This document shows, piece after piece, positions 1-5,262 of a stretch of DNA of 10,194 nucleotides. The position numbers were made by a program, and so were the translations under genes. The stretch spans positions 1 through 10,194 of the forward strand of contig JABSSV010000237.1 in NCBI GenBank assembly GCA_013213875.1. Direction: 5' to 3'. The notes below the pieces were generated by a model. That model searched no databases. It had not been told where the DNA came from and was given only the letters and a program-made list of their open reading frames with translations. How positions within the stretch are numbered: the stretch's first letter is position 1; each line of letters opens with the position of its first letter. Source of the stretch: Lysobacterales bacterium. GTDB taxonomy: Bacteria > Pseudomonadota > Gammaproteobacteria > Xanthomonadales > SZUA-36.

Positions 1-59
1 GCGGCGGCGACGACAAGGGTGAAGAAGGCAAGTGTGGCGAGGGCAAGTGCGGCAGCTAA
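1..59 (+). CDS. hvfA: MNIO-modified RiPP precursor, HvfA-type (3' end only)
   Basis: Only the end of this gene is inside the window; the reading frame is set by codons beginning at position 3 and stops with TAA at 57-59. The visible residues are GGDDKGEEGKCGEGKCGS: an acidic, glycine-rich stretch ending in two tandem EGKCG motifs. Such low-complexity tails are the modified core of HvfA/BufA-type precursors, where MNIO enzymes act on the cysteines to give copper-binding groups. The gene lies 46 bp upstream of the MNIO gene and in the same direction, the expected operon order. The N-terminal part (usually a signal peptide or leader) is off-window, so the total number of motifs and the export route cannot be seen. 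The identification rests on the motif pair plus the three following genes. A chance cysteine-rich C-terminus is unlikely in this setting. Confidence 0.87.
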   Translation, partial: GGDDKGEEGKCGEGKCGS

Positions 60-105
60 GCTGCAGCACTTTTCCCAACCCAGTGACTTGATCTGGAATC
101 ACTCT

Positions 106-984
106 ATGTTCCCCGTAACTGGAACTGGACTGGGACTGAGGCGGGCCCTCTTGGGCCCGCTTCAGGACCTTGAGCCTGGCGTGCTGGAGTCGCACGTTGA
201 TTTTATGGAGGTCGCGCCGGAAAACTGGATCGGCGTTGGCGGGCGTCTCGGGCGCGCCTTGCGCGGCCTGACCGAGCGCTTGCCCTTCGTATGCCACGGT
301 CTGAGTCTGTCCCTCGGCGGCCCGGCGCCGCTGGACGAAACGCTGCTACACAAAACCAAGGCGTTTCTCGACCAGCACCAGATCCGCTGCTACACGGAGC
401 ATTTAAGCTATTGCTCCGACGCCGGACACCTTTACGACCTGATGCCGATTCCCTTTACCGAGGAAGCCGTAGCCTACGTTGCTGCGCGCATACGCCGGAC
501 CCAGGACATACTGGAGCGGCGCATCGGTATCGAAAATGTCTCCTACTACGCCGCCCCCGGCGCCGAACTGAGCGAGGCAGAATTTATCAACGCGGTGGTC
601 GAGACAGCCGACTGTGACCTGCTGCTCGACGTCAACAATATCTACGTCAACAGCATCAACCACCGCTATGACCCGGTAGCCTTTCTGGAGGCCATGCCCG
701 GACATCGCGTGGTTTACGGGCACATTGCCGGTCATTTTGAAGAGGCTGAGGATCTGCGTGTGGACACGCATGGTGCCAATGTCATCAAGGATGTCTGGCA
801 GCTGCTGGATCGCGCTTATGACACTTTCGGCGTCTACCCGACGCTGCTGGAGCGCGACTTCAACTTCCCACCCATGATGGAGTTGTTTGCGGAAACCGAG
901 CAGATTCGCGAGGCCCAGACGCGCGCCGGCGGCTTTGCGCCCACCAGCGTCAATGCTGCATCCCCCTTACGCCATCATGGCTGA
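106..984 (+). CDS. hvfB: MNIO family RiPP enzyme (DUF692), HvfB/BufB-type
   Basis: A 292-residue DUF692 protein, a TIM-barrel enzyme holding two or three non-heme irons that oxidises cysteine residues of a precursor peptide in the cytoplasm. The family signatures appear in order: FMEVAPENW at about 33-41, CHG with His64, YTEHLS with Glu98 and His99, ENVSYY at 143-148, DVNN at 175-178, GHIAGH with His206 and His210, DTHG at 220-223 and LLERDFNFP with Glu249. These include the conserved His/Glu/Asp/Asn positions expected to bind iron, so the enzyme looks intact. ATG at 106 is chosen because it begins just before the conserved GTGLGLRR segment and has a weak GGAA at 95-98; an in-frame GTG at 19 would add 29 unrelated residues overlapping the precursor gene, and TTG at 88 is a lesser alternative. 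The gene overlaps the next by 8 bp. The EGKCG precursor upstream predicts oxazolone/thioamide chemistry as in Haemophilus HvfB; the actual product is inferred. Confidence 0.95.
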   Translation: MFPVTGTGLGLRRALLGPLQDLEPGVLESHVDFMEVAPENWIGVGGRLGRALRGLTERLPFVCHGLSLSLGGPAPLDETLLHKTKAFLDQHQIRCYTEHLSYCSDAGHLYDLMPIPFTEEAVAYVAARIRRTQDILERRIGIENVSYYAAPGAELSEAEFINAVVETADCDLLLDVNNIYVNSINHRYDPVAFLEAMPGHRVVYGHIAGHFEEAEDLRVDTHGANVIKDVWQLLDRAYDTFGVYPTLLERDFNFPPMMELFAETEQIREAQTRAGGFAPTSVNAASPLRHHG

Positions 985-1756
985 TTCATTACGCGTCCTG
1001 CAGGAACGCTTCGCTGCCCATATCCGGGATCCGGACAAGCAACCGGCCCCCAGCGATGTGGAAGACCGGCGCATGGCCATCTATCGGGACCTGTTTTTCC
1101 GCAATATCAGCAATTTCATCGCGCGCAGCTTCCCGGTACTGCGAAGACTGTATAGCGACACACAGTGGCAACAGTTTATGCGCGAGTTCTACATCGAACA
1201 TGAATGCCATACGCCCCTGTTTCCGGAAATCCCCCGGGAGTTTCTTCAGTATCTGCAAGAGCAGCGCGGTAGCGGGCGCGGTGACCCGCCCTTCTTGCTG
1301 GAGCTGGCTCACTACGAATGGGTCGAACTGGCCCTGGATCTGGAAGACACGGAACTGGACGCGCTGGATGCCGACACCGATGGCGATTTGATGAGCGGCG
1401 TGCCGCGTCTATCGCCCCTGGCCTGGCCCGTGAGCTATCGCTTTCCCGTGCATAAACTGCGTCCGGACTATCAGCCCCAGGAACCGCCGCAGCAGGCAAC
1501 CCATCTGCTGGTCTACCGCGATCGGGAAGACCGGGTGAAGTTTATGCAGCTTAACCCGGTGACGGCGCGGGTACTGGCCCTGCTGGGCGAAGACGCGGCG
1601 AAGGAAAAGGGCGCACGGACCGGTCAGGAACTCATGCAGGAGATCGCCCGGGAAATGCAGCACCCGGACCCAACCCAGCTGGAAGCCGCCGGCCGCACGC
1701 TGCTGGAAGATTTACACGACCGTGATGTCATTCTTGGCACACGCAACACGCCCTGA
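977..1756 (+). CDS. hvfC: DUF2063 partner protein of the MNIO enzyme, HvfC/BufC-type
   Basis: A 259-residue protein with an N-terminal DUF2063 domain (about 5-95), including the typical run around residues 36-57 (IYRDLFFRNISNFIARSFPV) and an aromatic/Pro segment HTPLFPEIPREFL at 78-90. A second domain (about 105-255) contains LLELAHYEWVELALDL and a C-terminal part with LLVYRDREDRVKFMQLNP, as in the NGO1945-like C-terminal domain. Family members bind the precursor peptide and form a complex with the MNIO enzyme; they have no catalytic motif of their own. The ATG at 977 overlaps the end of the MNIO gene by 8 bp, which suggests translational coupling and fits the lack of a Shine-Dalgarno sequence. 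An in-frame ATG at 953 is possible but would add eight residues not expected for the family. Despite older 'DNA-binding' annotations for such proteins, the gene order argues for a role in peptide maturation. Confidence 0.93.
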   Translation: MADSLRVLQERFAAHIRDPDKQPAPSDVEDRRMAIYRDLFFRNISNFIARSFPVLRRLYSDTQWQQFMREFYIEHECHTPLFPEIPREFLQYLQEQRGSGRGDPPFLLELAHYEWVELALDLEDTELDALDADTDGDLMSGVPRLSPLAWPVSYRFPVHKLRPDYQPQEPPQQATHLLVYRDREDRVKFMQLNPVTARVLALLGEDAAKEKGARTGQELMQEIAREMQHPDPTQLEAAGRTLLEDLHDRDVILGTRNTP

Positions 1757-1766
1757 GATAACAAGC

Positions 1767-1784
1767 GGCTGCCACAACGCAGCC
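1767..1784 (+). repeat. Perfect 6-bp hairpin between hvfC and the DoxX gene
   Basis: GGCTGC (1767-1772) and GCAGCC (1779-1784) are perfect inverted copies around the loop CACAAC. The hairpin lies 11 bp after the hvfC stop and 8 bp before the ribosome binding site of the DoxX gene. No T-run follows, so it is not an intrinsic terminator. It could stabilise or process the transcript between the modification genes and the membrane protein gene, or be chance in GC-rich DNA. Confidence 0.4.
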
Positions 1785-1792
1785 ATCTGCCT

Positions 1793-1799
1793 GGAGGAG
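1793..1799 (+). promoter_or_regulatory. Strong ribosome binding site of the DoxX gene
   Basis: GGAGGAG ends 7 bp before the ATG at 1807. It is the best Shine-Dalgarno in this operon and fixes the start of the DoxX gene, unlike the two upstream genes, which have weak sites or rely on overlap. Confidence 0.8.
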
Positions 1800-1806
1800 C
1801 AACACA

Positions 1807-2481
1807 ATGATGGATCTGTATGACGGCCTGACGGCGCGATTGCGAACAATTGGTGACTGGTTTTGGCCCACGGGTCTGCGCCTGATCATGTTTTGGGAGT
1901 TCTGGGAGGCCGGCGTGGCCAAATATCAGGGCGAAAACTGGTTTGCATCAATCCCCTGGGCCGACTGGCAAAAAGGTTTCCCTTTCCCCTTTGACCGTTT
2001 GAGTAACGATCTGAATTGGCTGGCGGCAACCTGGGGAGAATTGATTCTGGCGGTCATGATCCTTTTCGGTCTGGGCACCCGCTTTGCGGCCCTGTCCCTA
2101 ATCATCGTTACCGGTGTGGCCACCGCAGCCGTGCACTGGCCGGCTGACTACGCAGGTCTGAGCGGCCTCTGGGAAGGCTATGTGATAACGGCCAAAGATG
2201 CTGGCAACTACAAACTGCCGCTGCTGTTTGTGCTCATGTTGCTGCCACTGGTCTTCTATGGCGGTGGCAAGCTGAGTCTGGACCACCTGCTCATCAAGCT
2301 CAGTAACCGCAGCGGGCGCCTAGAAGACCGTACTGGAGATCTGCAAGCGCTGGGGCTGGCCCTGTTCGTACTGGCCATGGCCGTGGTCTGGGTAGAACCC
2401 AGCTGGGGCATTGGCTTGCTGGTCGGCTCCACTGCAGCGCTGCTACTCCCGCAGTTTATGAGCAATCCACTGCGCTCCTAG
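1807..2481 (+). CDS. DoxX-family inner-membrane protein of the MNIO operon
   Basis: A 224-residue hydrophobic protein of the DoxX family. Membrane segments are visible at about 21-38 (with the family-typical LRLIMFWEFWEAGVAKYQG), 73-110 (with FGLGTRFAALSLII), 134-152 and 181-215. It is somewhat longer than minimal DoxX proteins because of a loop with several tryptophans around 45-60 and a hydrophilic stretch around 163-180. It starts with two ATGs in tandem; the first, 7 bp after the GGAGGAG site, is used. DoxX proteins are the regular last partners of HvfABC and BufABC operons; the biochemical role there is not established, with redox support or membrane handling of the modified peptide as ideas only. 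The gene is followed directly by a terminator, which makes it the last gene of the operon. Confidence 0.92.
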   Translation: MMDLYDGLTARLRTIGDWFWPTGLRLIMFWEFWEAGVAKYQGENWFASIPWADWQKGFPFPFDRLSNDLNWLAATWGELILAVMILFGLGTRFAALSLIIVTGVATAAVHWPADYAGLSGLWEGYVITAKDAGNYKLPLLFVLMLLPLVFYGGGKLSLDHLLIKLSNRSGRLEDRTGDLQALGLALFVLAMAVVWVEPSWGIGLLVGSTAALLLPQFMSNPLRS

Positions 2482-2506
2482 ACCGGGAGCATCAACGTGC
2501 CGAGCG

Positions 2507-2536
2507 AGCGGTCCGCAGTAAGCGGGCCGCTTTTTT
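2507..2536 (+). terminator. Intrinsic terminator of the MNIO operon
   Basis: A 10-bp stem pairs 2507-2516 with 2522-2531 (one T-G wobble) around the 5-nt loop AGTAA, and is followed by a run of six T at 2531-2536. It begins 25 bp after the DoxX stop codon. The stop codon of the convergent TraB/GumN gene (TTA on the + strand at 2535-2537) lies inside the T-run, so the terminator overlaps the last bases of that gene. No comparable T-run is present for the opposite strand. Confidence 0.88.
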
Positions 2537-3443
2537 ATGGCTCACGCACAGCCACAAACGGTGAAGCCAGCTGCTGCAGCTCAAAACCCTGTCCGCGCAG
2601 CAGCGCCAGCAGCCCCCGCGGGCCGGGCAGATGCAAGGCGCCCACCGCGATAAAGGTACATCCCTGATCCATCAGCTCCCGCGCGCTCTGCGCCATACGC
2701 TGATTGCGCAGATCAATGCCCTGTTGCTGAAACCAATCCCGTAGCGCTGGCGAAAGACTTGCCATCTGCTCCCGGGAAACCCGCAGCAAGGTCGCCAGAT
2801 CCTCGTTCAGATAGGTGTCGACCATGGCACGGTGCACGGGCTCCACCGCCTCCGCCTCGGCCAGAGCCTGATCTAACAGCTCGAGCTGCTGCGGCAGCGA
2901 CAGCTCTTCCAGAAAAGCCAGCTGCTGATCCAGCGTTTCCAGACTGTGCACGGTGGCACCCGCACCGGCAGCGCGCAGCGACAGGGCAAAATCCAGAAAC
3001 AGACCGGTCTCCGGTGGTGGCAGGGACAGGGTCATCATGGCCGCCCAGGGCTTGAGGCGCATGGCCTGAGCGCGCTCGACCCCATGCGGCGCCAGTGCCT
3101 TTAGCACGGCATTGAAACGCGGCGTTCCCAGCAGCTGCCGCAGGTTCCTACTGCCCGGTAGTTGCGTCAATTCCGCCAGGGCCTGCAAGGTCGCCGCATC
3201 GGGCACCAGCTCCATGGCAAAGCGGTCGCAGGCCTTGAGCTGTTGCAAAAACTCCGGTGTAAATTCCAGTACGCGGGGGTCCTCACTGTGAATGGTGCCC
3301 AGCAGATAGCCCGCATGACCGTTTTCGTCGCTGATAGACCAGTAGACCTCATGCGCGAGGGTCCCGGTTGAGGCCAGAAGCCATCCCACGAGGAAAATCC
3401 ACCGCAAGAATCGCTGCGCGCGCTGTTTTAAGTTCGGAGTCAT
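2535..3443 (-). CDS. Secreted TraB/GumN-family protein (putative metalloprotease)
   Basis: A 302-residue protein of the TraB/PrgY/GumN family. Residues 1-30 form a signal peptide: basic start, hydrophobic core RWIFLVGWLLAS, and a likely cut after TLA. The mature part opens with VYWSISDENG and the first GX2H motif, GTIH at 49-52; Glu78 lies in AMELVP; the second motif, GALH at 268-271, is followed by the family-typical LPGPRGLLALLRGQGFEL. Two GX2H motifs plus a glutamate are the metal-site signature described for the related TIKI proteases, so a periplasmic or membrane-associated metal-dependent hydrolase is plausible, but bacterial members are poorly characterised. It converges on the MNIO operon and is divergent from rnt, with 51 bp between starts. 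Its position beside a metal-peptide operon is suggestive only; it is not co-transcribed with it. The Shine-Dalgarno before the ATG is weak. Confidence 0.88.
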   Translation of the reverse strand: MTPNLKQRAQRFLRWIFLVGWLLASTGTLAHEVYWSISDENGHAGYLLGTIHSEDPRVLEFTPEFLQQLKACDRFAMELVPDAATLQALAELTQLPGSRNLRQLLGTPRFNAVLKALAPHGVERAQAMRLKPWAAMMTLSLPPPETGLFLDFALSLRAAGAGATVHSLETLDQQLAFLEELSLPQQLELLDQALAEAEAVEPVHRAMVDTYLNEDLATLLRVSREQMASLSPALRDWFQQQGIDLRNQRMAQSARELMDQGCTFIAVGALHLPGPRGLLALLRGQGFELQQLASPFVAVREP

Positions 3444-3494
3444 GGCACACTAGGCGCCCCGCGCCCTGCTCGCTATGCAATTGGACTGCTTATT
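3444..3494. promoter_or_regulatory. Divergent promoter region between TraB/GumN gene and rnt
   Basis: These 51 bp separate two genes that start in opposite directions, so both promoters must lie here or extend into the coding ends. I could not pick convincing -35/-10 pairs. The right part is AT-rich just before the rnt start (TTATT immediately before its ATG), and rnt has no clear Shine-Dalgarno. Confidence 0.35.
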
Positions 3495-4100
3495 ATGCCG
3501 CTCATTTCTGAACGCTTCAGGGGTTTCCTGCCGGTGGTGGTCGATATGGAGACCGGTGGTTTCCACGCGGCGACCGATGCGTTACTGGAAATGGCCGCGT
3601 GCATCCTGTGCATGGATGATTTTGGCCGGCTGAAAATCGCGGAAACGGTCAGCGTGGACGTAGCGCCCTTTCCCGGCGCCAATATCGACCCGCGTGCGCT
3701 GGATTTTACCGGCATTGATCTGGACGATCCAAAACGCGAACCGCTACCGGAGAAGGAGGCGCTGAGGCGCATCTGCACCCCCGTGCGCAAAGCGGTGAAG
3801 GCCACGGGCTGCCAGCGCGCCGTGCTGGTGGGCCACAACCCCGCCTTTGACCTCGGCTTCTACAACGCCGCGGTGGAACGAACCGATTTTCGGCGTAGTC
3901 CCTTCCATCCTTTTTCCAGCTTTGACACGGCCACGCTAGGCGGGCTGGCCTTTGGCCAGACTGTCTTGTCGCGCGCGGCACAGGCGGCCGGTCTGGACTG
4001 GGACTCATCCCAGGCCCATTCGGCACGCTATGACGCGATTAAGACCGCCGAGTTGTTCTGTGCAGTGGTCAATCGCTGGAAAATTCTGACCGGCATGTAG
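3495..4100 (+). CDS. rnt: Ribonuclease T (DEDDh 3'-5' exonuclease)
   Basis: A 201-residue cytoplasmic 3'-5' exonuclease that trims tRNA and other stable RNA ends, including turnover of the tRNA CCA end. The protein matches E. coli RNase T along its length: RFRGFLPVVVDMETGGF at 7-23, the GANIDPRALDFTGID segment, LVGHNPAFD at 111-119, NPFHPF-like SPFHPFSSFDTATL at 135-148, GQTVLS, and AHSARYD at 174-180. The DEDDh residues are all present: Asp17, Glu19, Asp119, His175 and Asp180, each at a constant offset of six from the E. coli positions. It is shorter than the E. coli enzyme (215 residues) by a few residues at each end. It starts at the first ATG of the frame and appears to be a single-gene unit between a divergent gene and a long non-coding gap. 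RNase T is essentially a gammaproteobacterial protein, which helps place the organism. Confidence 0.97.
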   Translation: MPLISERFRGFLPVVVDMETGGFHAATDALLEMAACILCMDDFGRLKIAETVSVDVAPFPGANIDPRALDFTGIDLDDPKREPLPEKEALRRICTPVRKAVKATGCQRAVLVGHNPAFDLGFYNAAVERTDFRRSPFHPFSSFDTATLGGLAFGQTVLSRAAQAAGLDWDSSQAHSARYDAIKTAELFCAVVNRWKILTGM

Positions 4101-4175
4101 CCTGTGGCGGGACGCCCGGGCCGGAACACCATGACCTTTGCTACAGGCATTTACAGAGCGGTAAGGCGATAATAA

Positions 4176-4233
4176 GGTCACTAACGGCCAGCACGCCCCG
4201 CTCAAACGGGTACAAGGCCAGGCCGAAAAGACC
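4176..4233 (+). repeat. Nested inverted repeats, candidate RNA structure
   Basis: Three pairs nest within each other: GGTC 4176-4179 with GACC 4230-4233, CGGCC 4185-4189 with GGCCG 4221-4225, and CCCG 4197-4200 with CGGG 4207-4210 around the loop CTCAAA. Unpaired bases separate the stems, so the predicted shape is an interrupted hairpin. Short GC stems arise easily by chance in this DNA, so the support is modest. It does not match a riboswitch class that I recognise. Confidence 0.35.
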
Positions 4234-4313
4234 ACCCGCCAGGAGCGGATTGGGTCAGCAGATCATGTCCCTGGGCTGGGGCAGCGCTATCATAGGCGCA
4301 GATCGACTGACCG

Positions 4314-4342
4314 TTGTGATGGGTTCAGGGTGGTTTTATGGT
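4314..4342 (+). promoter_or_regulatory. Possible sigma-70-type promoter for the Yip1-MacAB operon
   Basis: TTGTGA at 4314-4319 and TATGGT at 4337-4342 are separated by exactly 17 bp, each matching four of six consensus bases. A better -10-like hexamer, TATAAA at 4367-4372, lies further on but has no good -35 partner. Either would give a leader of roughly 170-200 nt before the ATG at 4549. This is a weak prediction. Confidence 0.25.
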
Positions 4343-4530
4343 GCTGCTGATACCGATCATGCAGTTTATAAACAGCAGCATCACGAAACCGGTAACCACT
4401 GCCATTTTAATGTAACAAGAAAAGCCAGAAACACACGCACCGACTGAGAAGCAAGCAAGCAGCAGATGAATTAGCCGCAGGCGCCGCCTGCCCGGAACTG
4501 CGCGCGACGCGACCGGGTAACTCAGTCACA

Positions 4531-4542
4531 GGAGAGAGGGAG
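4531..4542 (+). promoter_or_regulatory. Ribosome binding site of the Yip1-family gene
   Basis: The purine-rich run GGAGAGAGGGAG ends 6 bp before the ATG at 4549. It is the only strong ribosome binding site of the four-gene operon, since the other three genes begin inside the stop codon of the gene before them. Confidence 0.75.
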
Positions 4543-4548
4543 CACAGA

Positions 4549-5262
4549 ATGAGTAATAAACCTTATGGCGCCAGCGCAGCGCTGGTCGACATCATTAGCG
4601 CGCCGAGCAAGGTCATTGACTGGCTGCGAGAGCATCCGGGCAGCGTGTGGCTGCCGCTGCTTATCCTCATCGGCAGCACCTCGGCACTGTTTGCCTATTA
4701 TTACCAGTGGGTGGATATGGACTGGTTGATCGACCGAACCCTGAGCGTTATGACACCAGAGGAGCGCGCCATGAACGAGGAGACCACGCGCACCTTAATG
4801 ACGCCGGTCGGCCTGAGTGCCATCACCTTCGCCAGCACCATTTTTGTCGTCGTTATCGTCTATGCACTACAGGGTGCCTATCTGCATCTGATGAGCAAGC
4901 TCAGTGGTGCGGAAGGTCTACGCTTTATGCACTGGTTCTCACTCAGCGCCTGGGCCAATTTTGTCGGCATTATCGGCATTCTGGCCGGCGTGCTAACGCT
5001 AATCATGGCCGACAATAACCAGCTGGGCCAGGAAGAATTGATGTCGCTAAACACCAATCTGCTGCTGGGTGCCAGCCCCGGAGACCGCTGGTTTACCTGG
5101 GCTACCAGCCTGACACCGTTCACCATCTGGGCCATCGCGCTCATCGGCCTTGGCTACGCGCGCTGGACCCACTGCAGCACCGGCAAAGCCATGGTCATTG
5201 CCTTTGCGCCCTGGGTGCTGATTCATGGCGGCTGGGCCGCCGTGCTGCTGCTGCGGGGTTAA
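4549..5262 (+). CDS. Yip1-family multi-pass membrane protein
   Basis: A 237-residue integral membrane protein with about five helices, at roughly 34-52, 89-112, 130-153, 186-204 and 214-234. A cytoplasmic-looking start contains DIISAPSKVIDWLREHPG followed by the first helix, the usual opening of bacterial YIP1-domain (PF04893-like) proteins; the central part has the small-residue-rich helices and LMSKLSG loop also typical of them. The loop at 53-88 is charged and probably periplasmic. Its stop overlaps the next start in TAATG, so it is translationally coupled to the MacA-like adaptor. Bacterial Yip1 proteins have no firm function; coupling to an exporter suggests a helper in assembly or substrate delivery, which is inference. 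The family call is from overall pattern, not from a catalytic motif, so it is less certain than the ABC genes. Confidence 0.75.
   Translation: MSNKPYGASAALVDIISAPSKVIDWLREHPGSVWLPLLILIGSTSALFAYYYQWVDMDWLIDRTLSVMTPEERAMNEETTRTLMTPVGLSAITFASTIFVVVIVYALQGAYLHLMSKLSGAEGLRFMHWFSLSAWANFVGIIGILAGVLTLIMADNNQLGQEELMSLNTNLLLGASPGDRWFTWATSLTPFTIWAIALIGLGYARWTHCSTGKAMVIAFAPWVLIHGGWAAVLLLRG

Larger units (their letters stand above)
4101..4548. other. 448-bp non-coding region with several inverted repeats
   Basis: No convincing gene is present in this stretch between rnt and the Yip1-family gene. It contains an 8-bp stem directly after the rnt stop (4101-4108 with 4140-4147, one G-U pair, 31-nt loop), a nested set of stems at 4176-4233, a perfect 8-bp inverted repeat (TGCTGCTG 4342-4349 with CAGCAGCA 4373-4380, 23-nt loop) and a short hairpin GCAGGC/GCCTGC at 4477-4491. 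None is followed by a T-run. The middle (about 4330-4440) is visibly more AT-rich than the coding DNA on both sides, which fits a promoter and long leader for the operon that follows. It could also hold a small RNA; the sequence alone does not decide this. Confidence 0.6.

Noticed and set aside
19..105. GTG-initiated 29-residue extension of the MNIO protein
   Set aside because: It overlaps the precursor gene's end in another frame, resembles no DUF692 N-terminus, and the ATG at 106 begins right at the conserved region.
887..976. Upstream extension of the DUF2063 protein inside the MNIO gene
   Set aside because: The extra residues are arginine/proline-rich shadow translation of the MNIO gene; homologues begin near MADSLRVLQERF.
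4106..4116. Short GGCG/CGCC hairpin after rnt as a terminator
   Set aside because: The stem is only 4 bp and no T-run follows.
4325..4405. A 26-residue hydrophobic - strand frame (MAVVTGFVMLLFINCMIG...) in the non-coding gap
   Set aside because: It could look like a single-helix small protein, but there is no Shine-Dalgarno before the ATG, no promoter, and the leucines come from the CAGCAGCA repeat; chance is the simpler explanation without conservation data.
4250..4447. A 65-codon + strand frame starting with TTG after an AGGAG
   Set aside because: It has a rare start codon, only 4 bp of spacing, no recognisable domain and a composition unlike the neighbouring genes; the frame also runs through the inverted repeat at 4342-4380.
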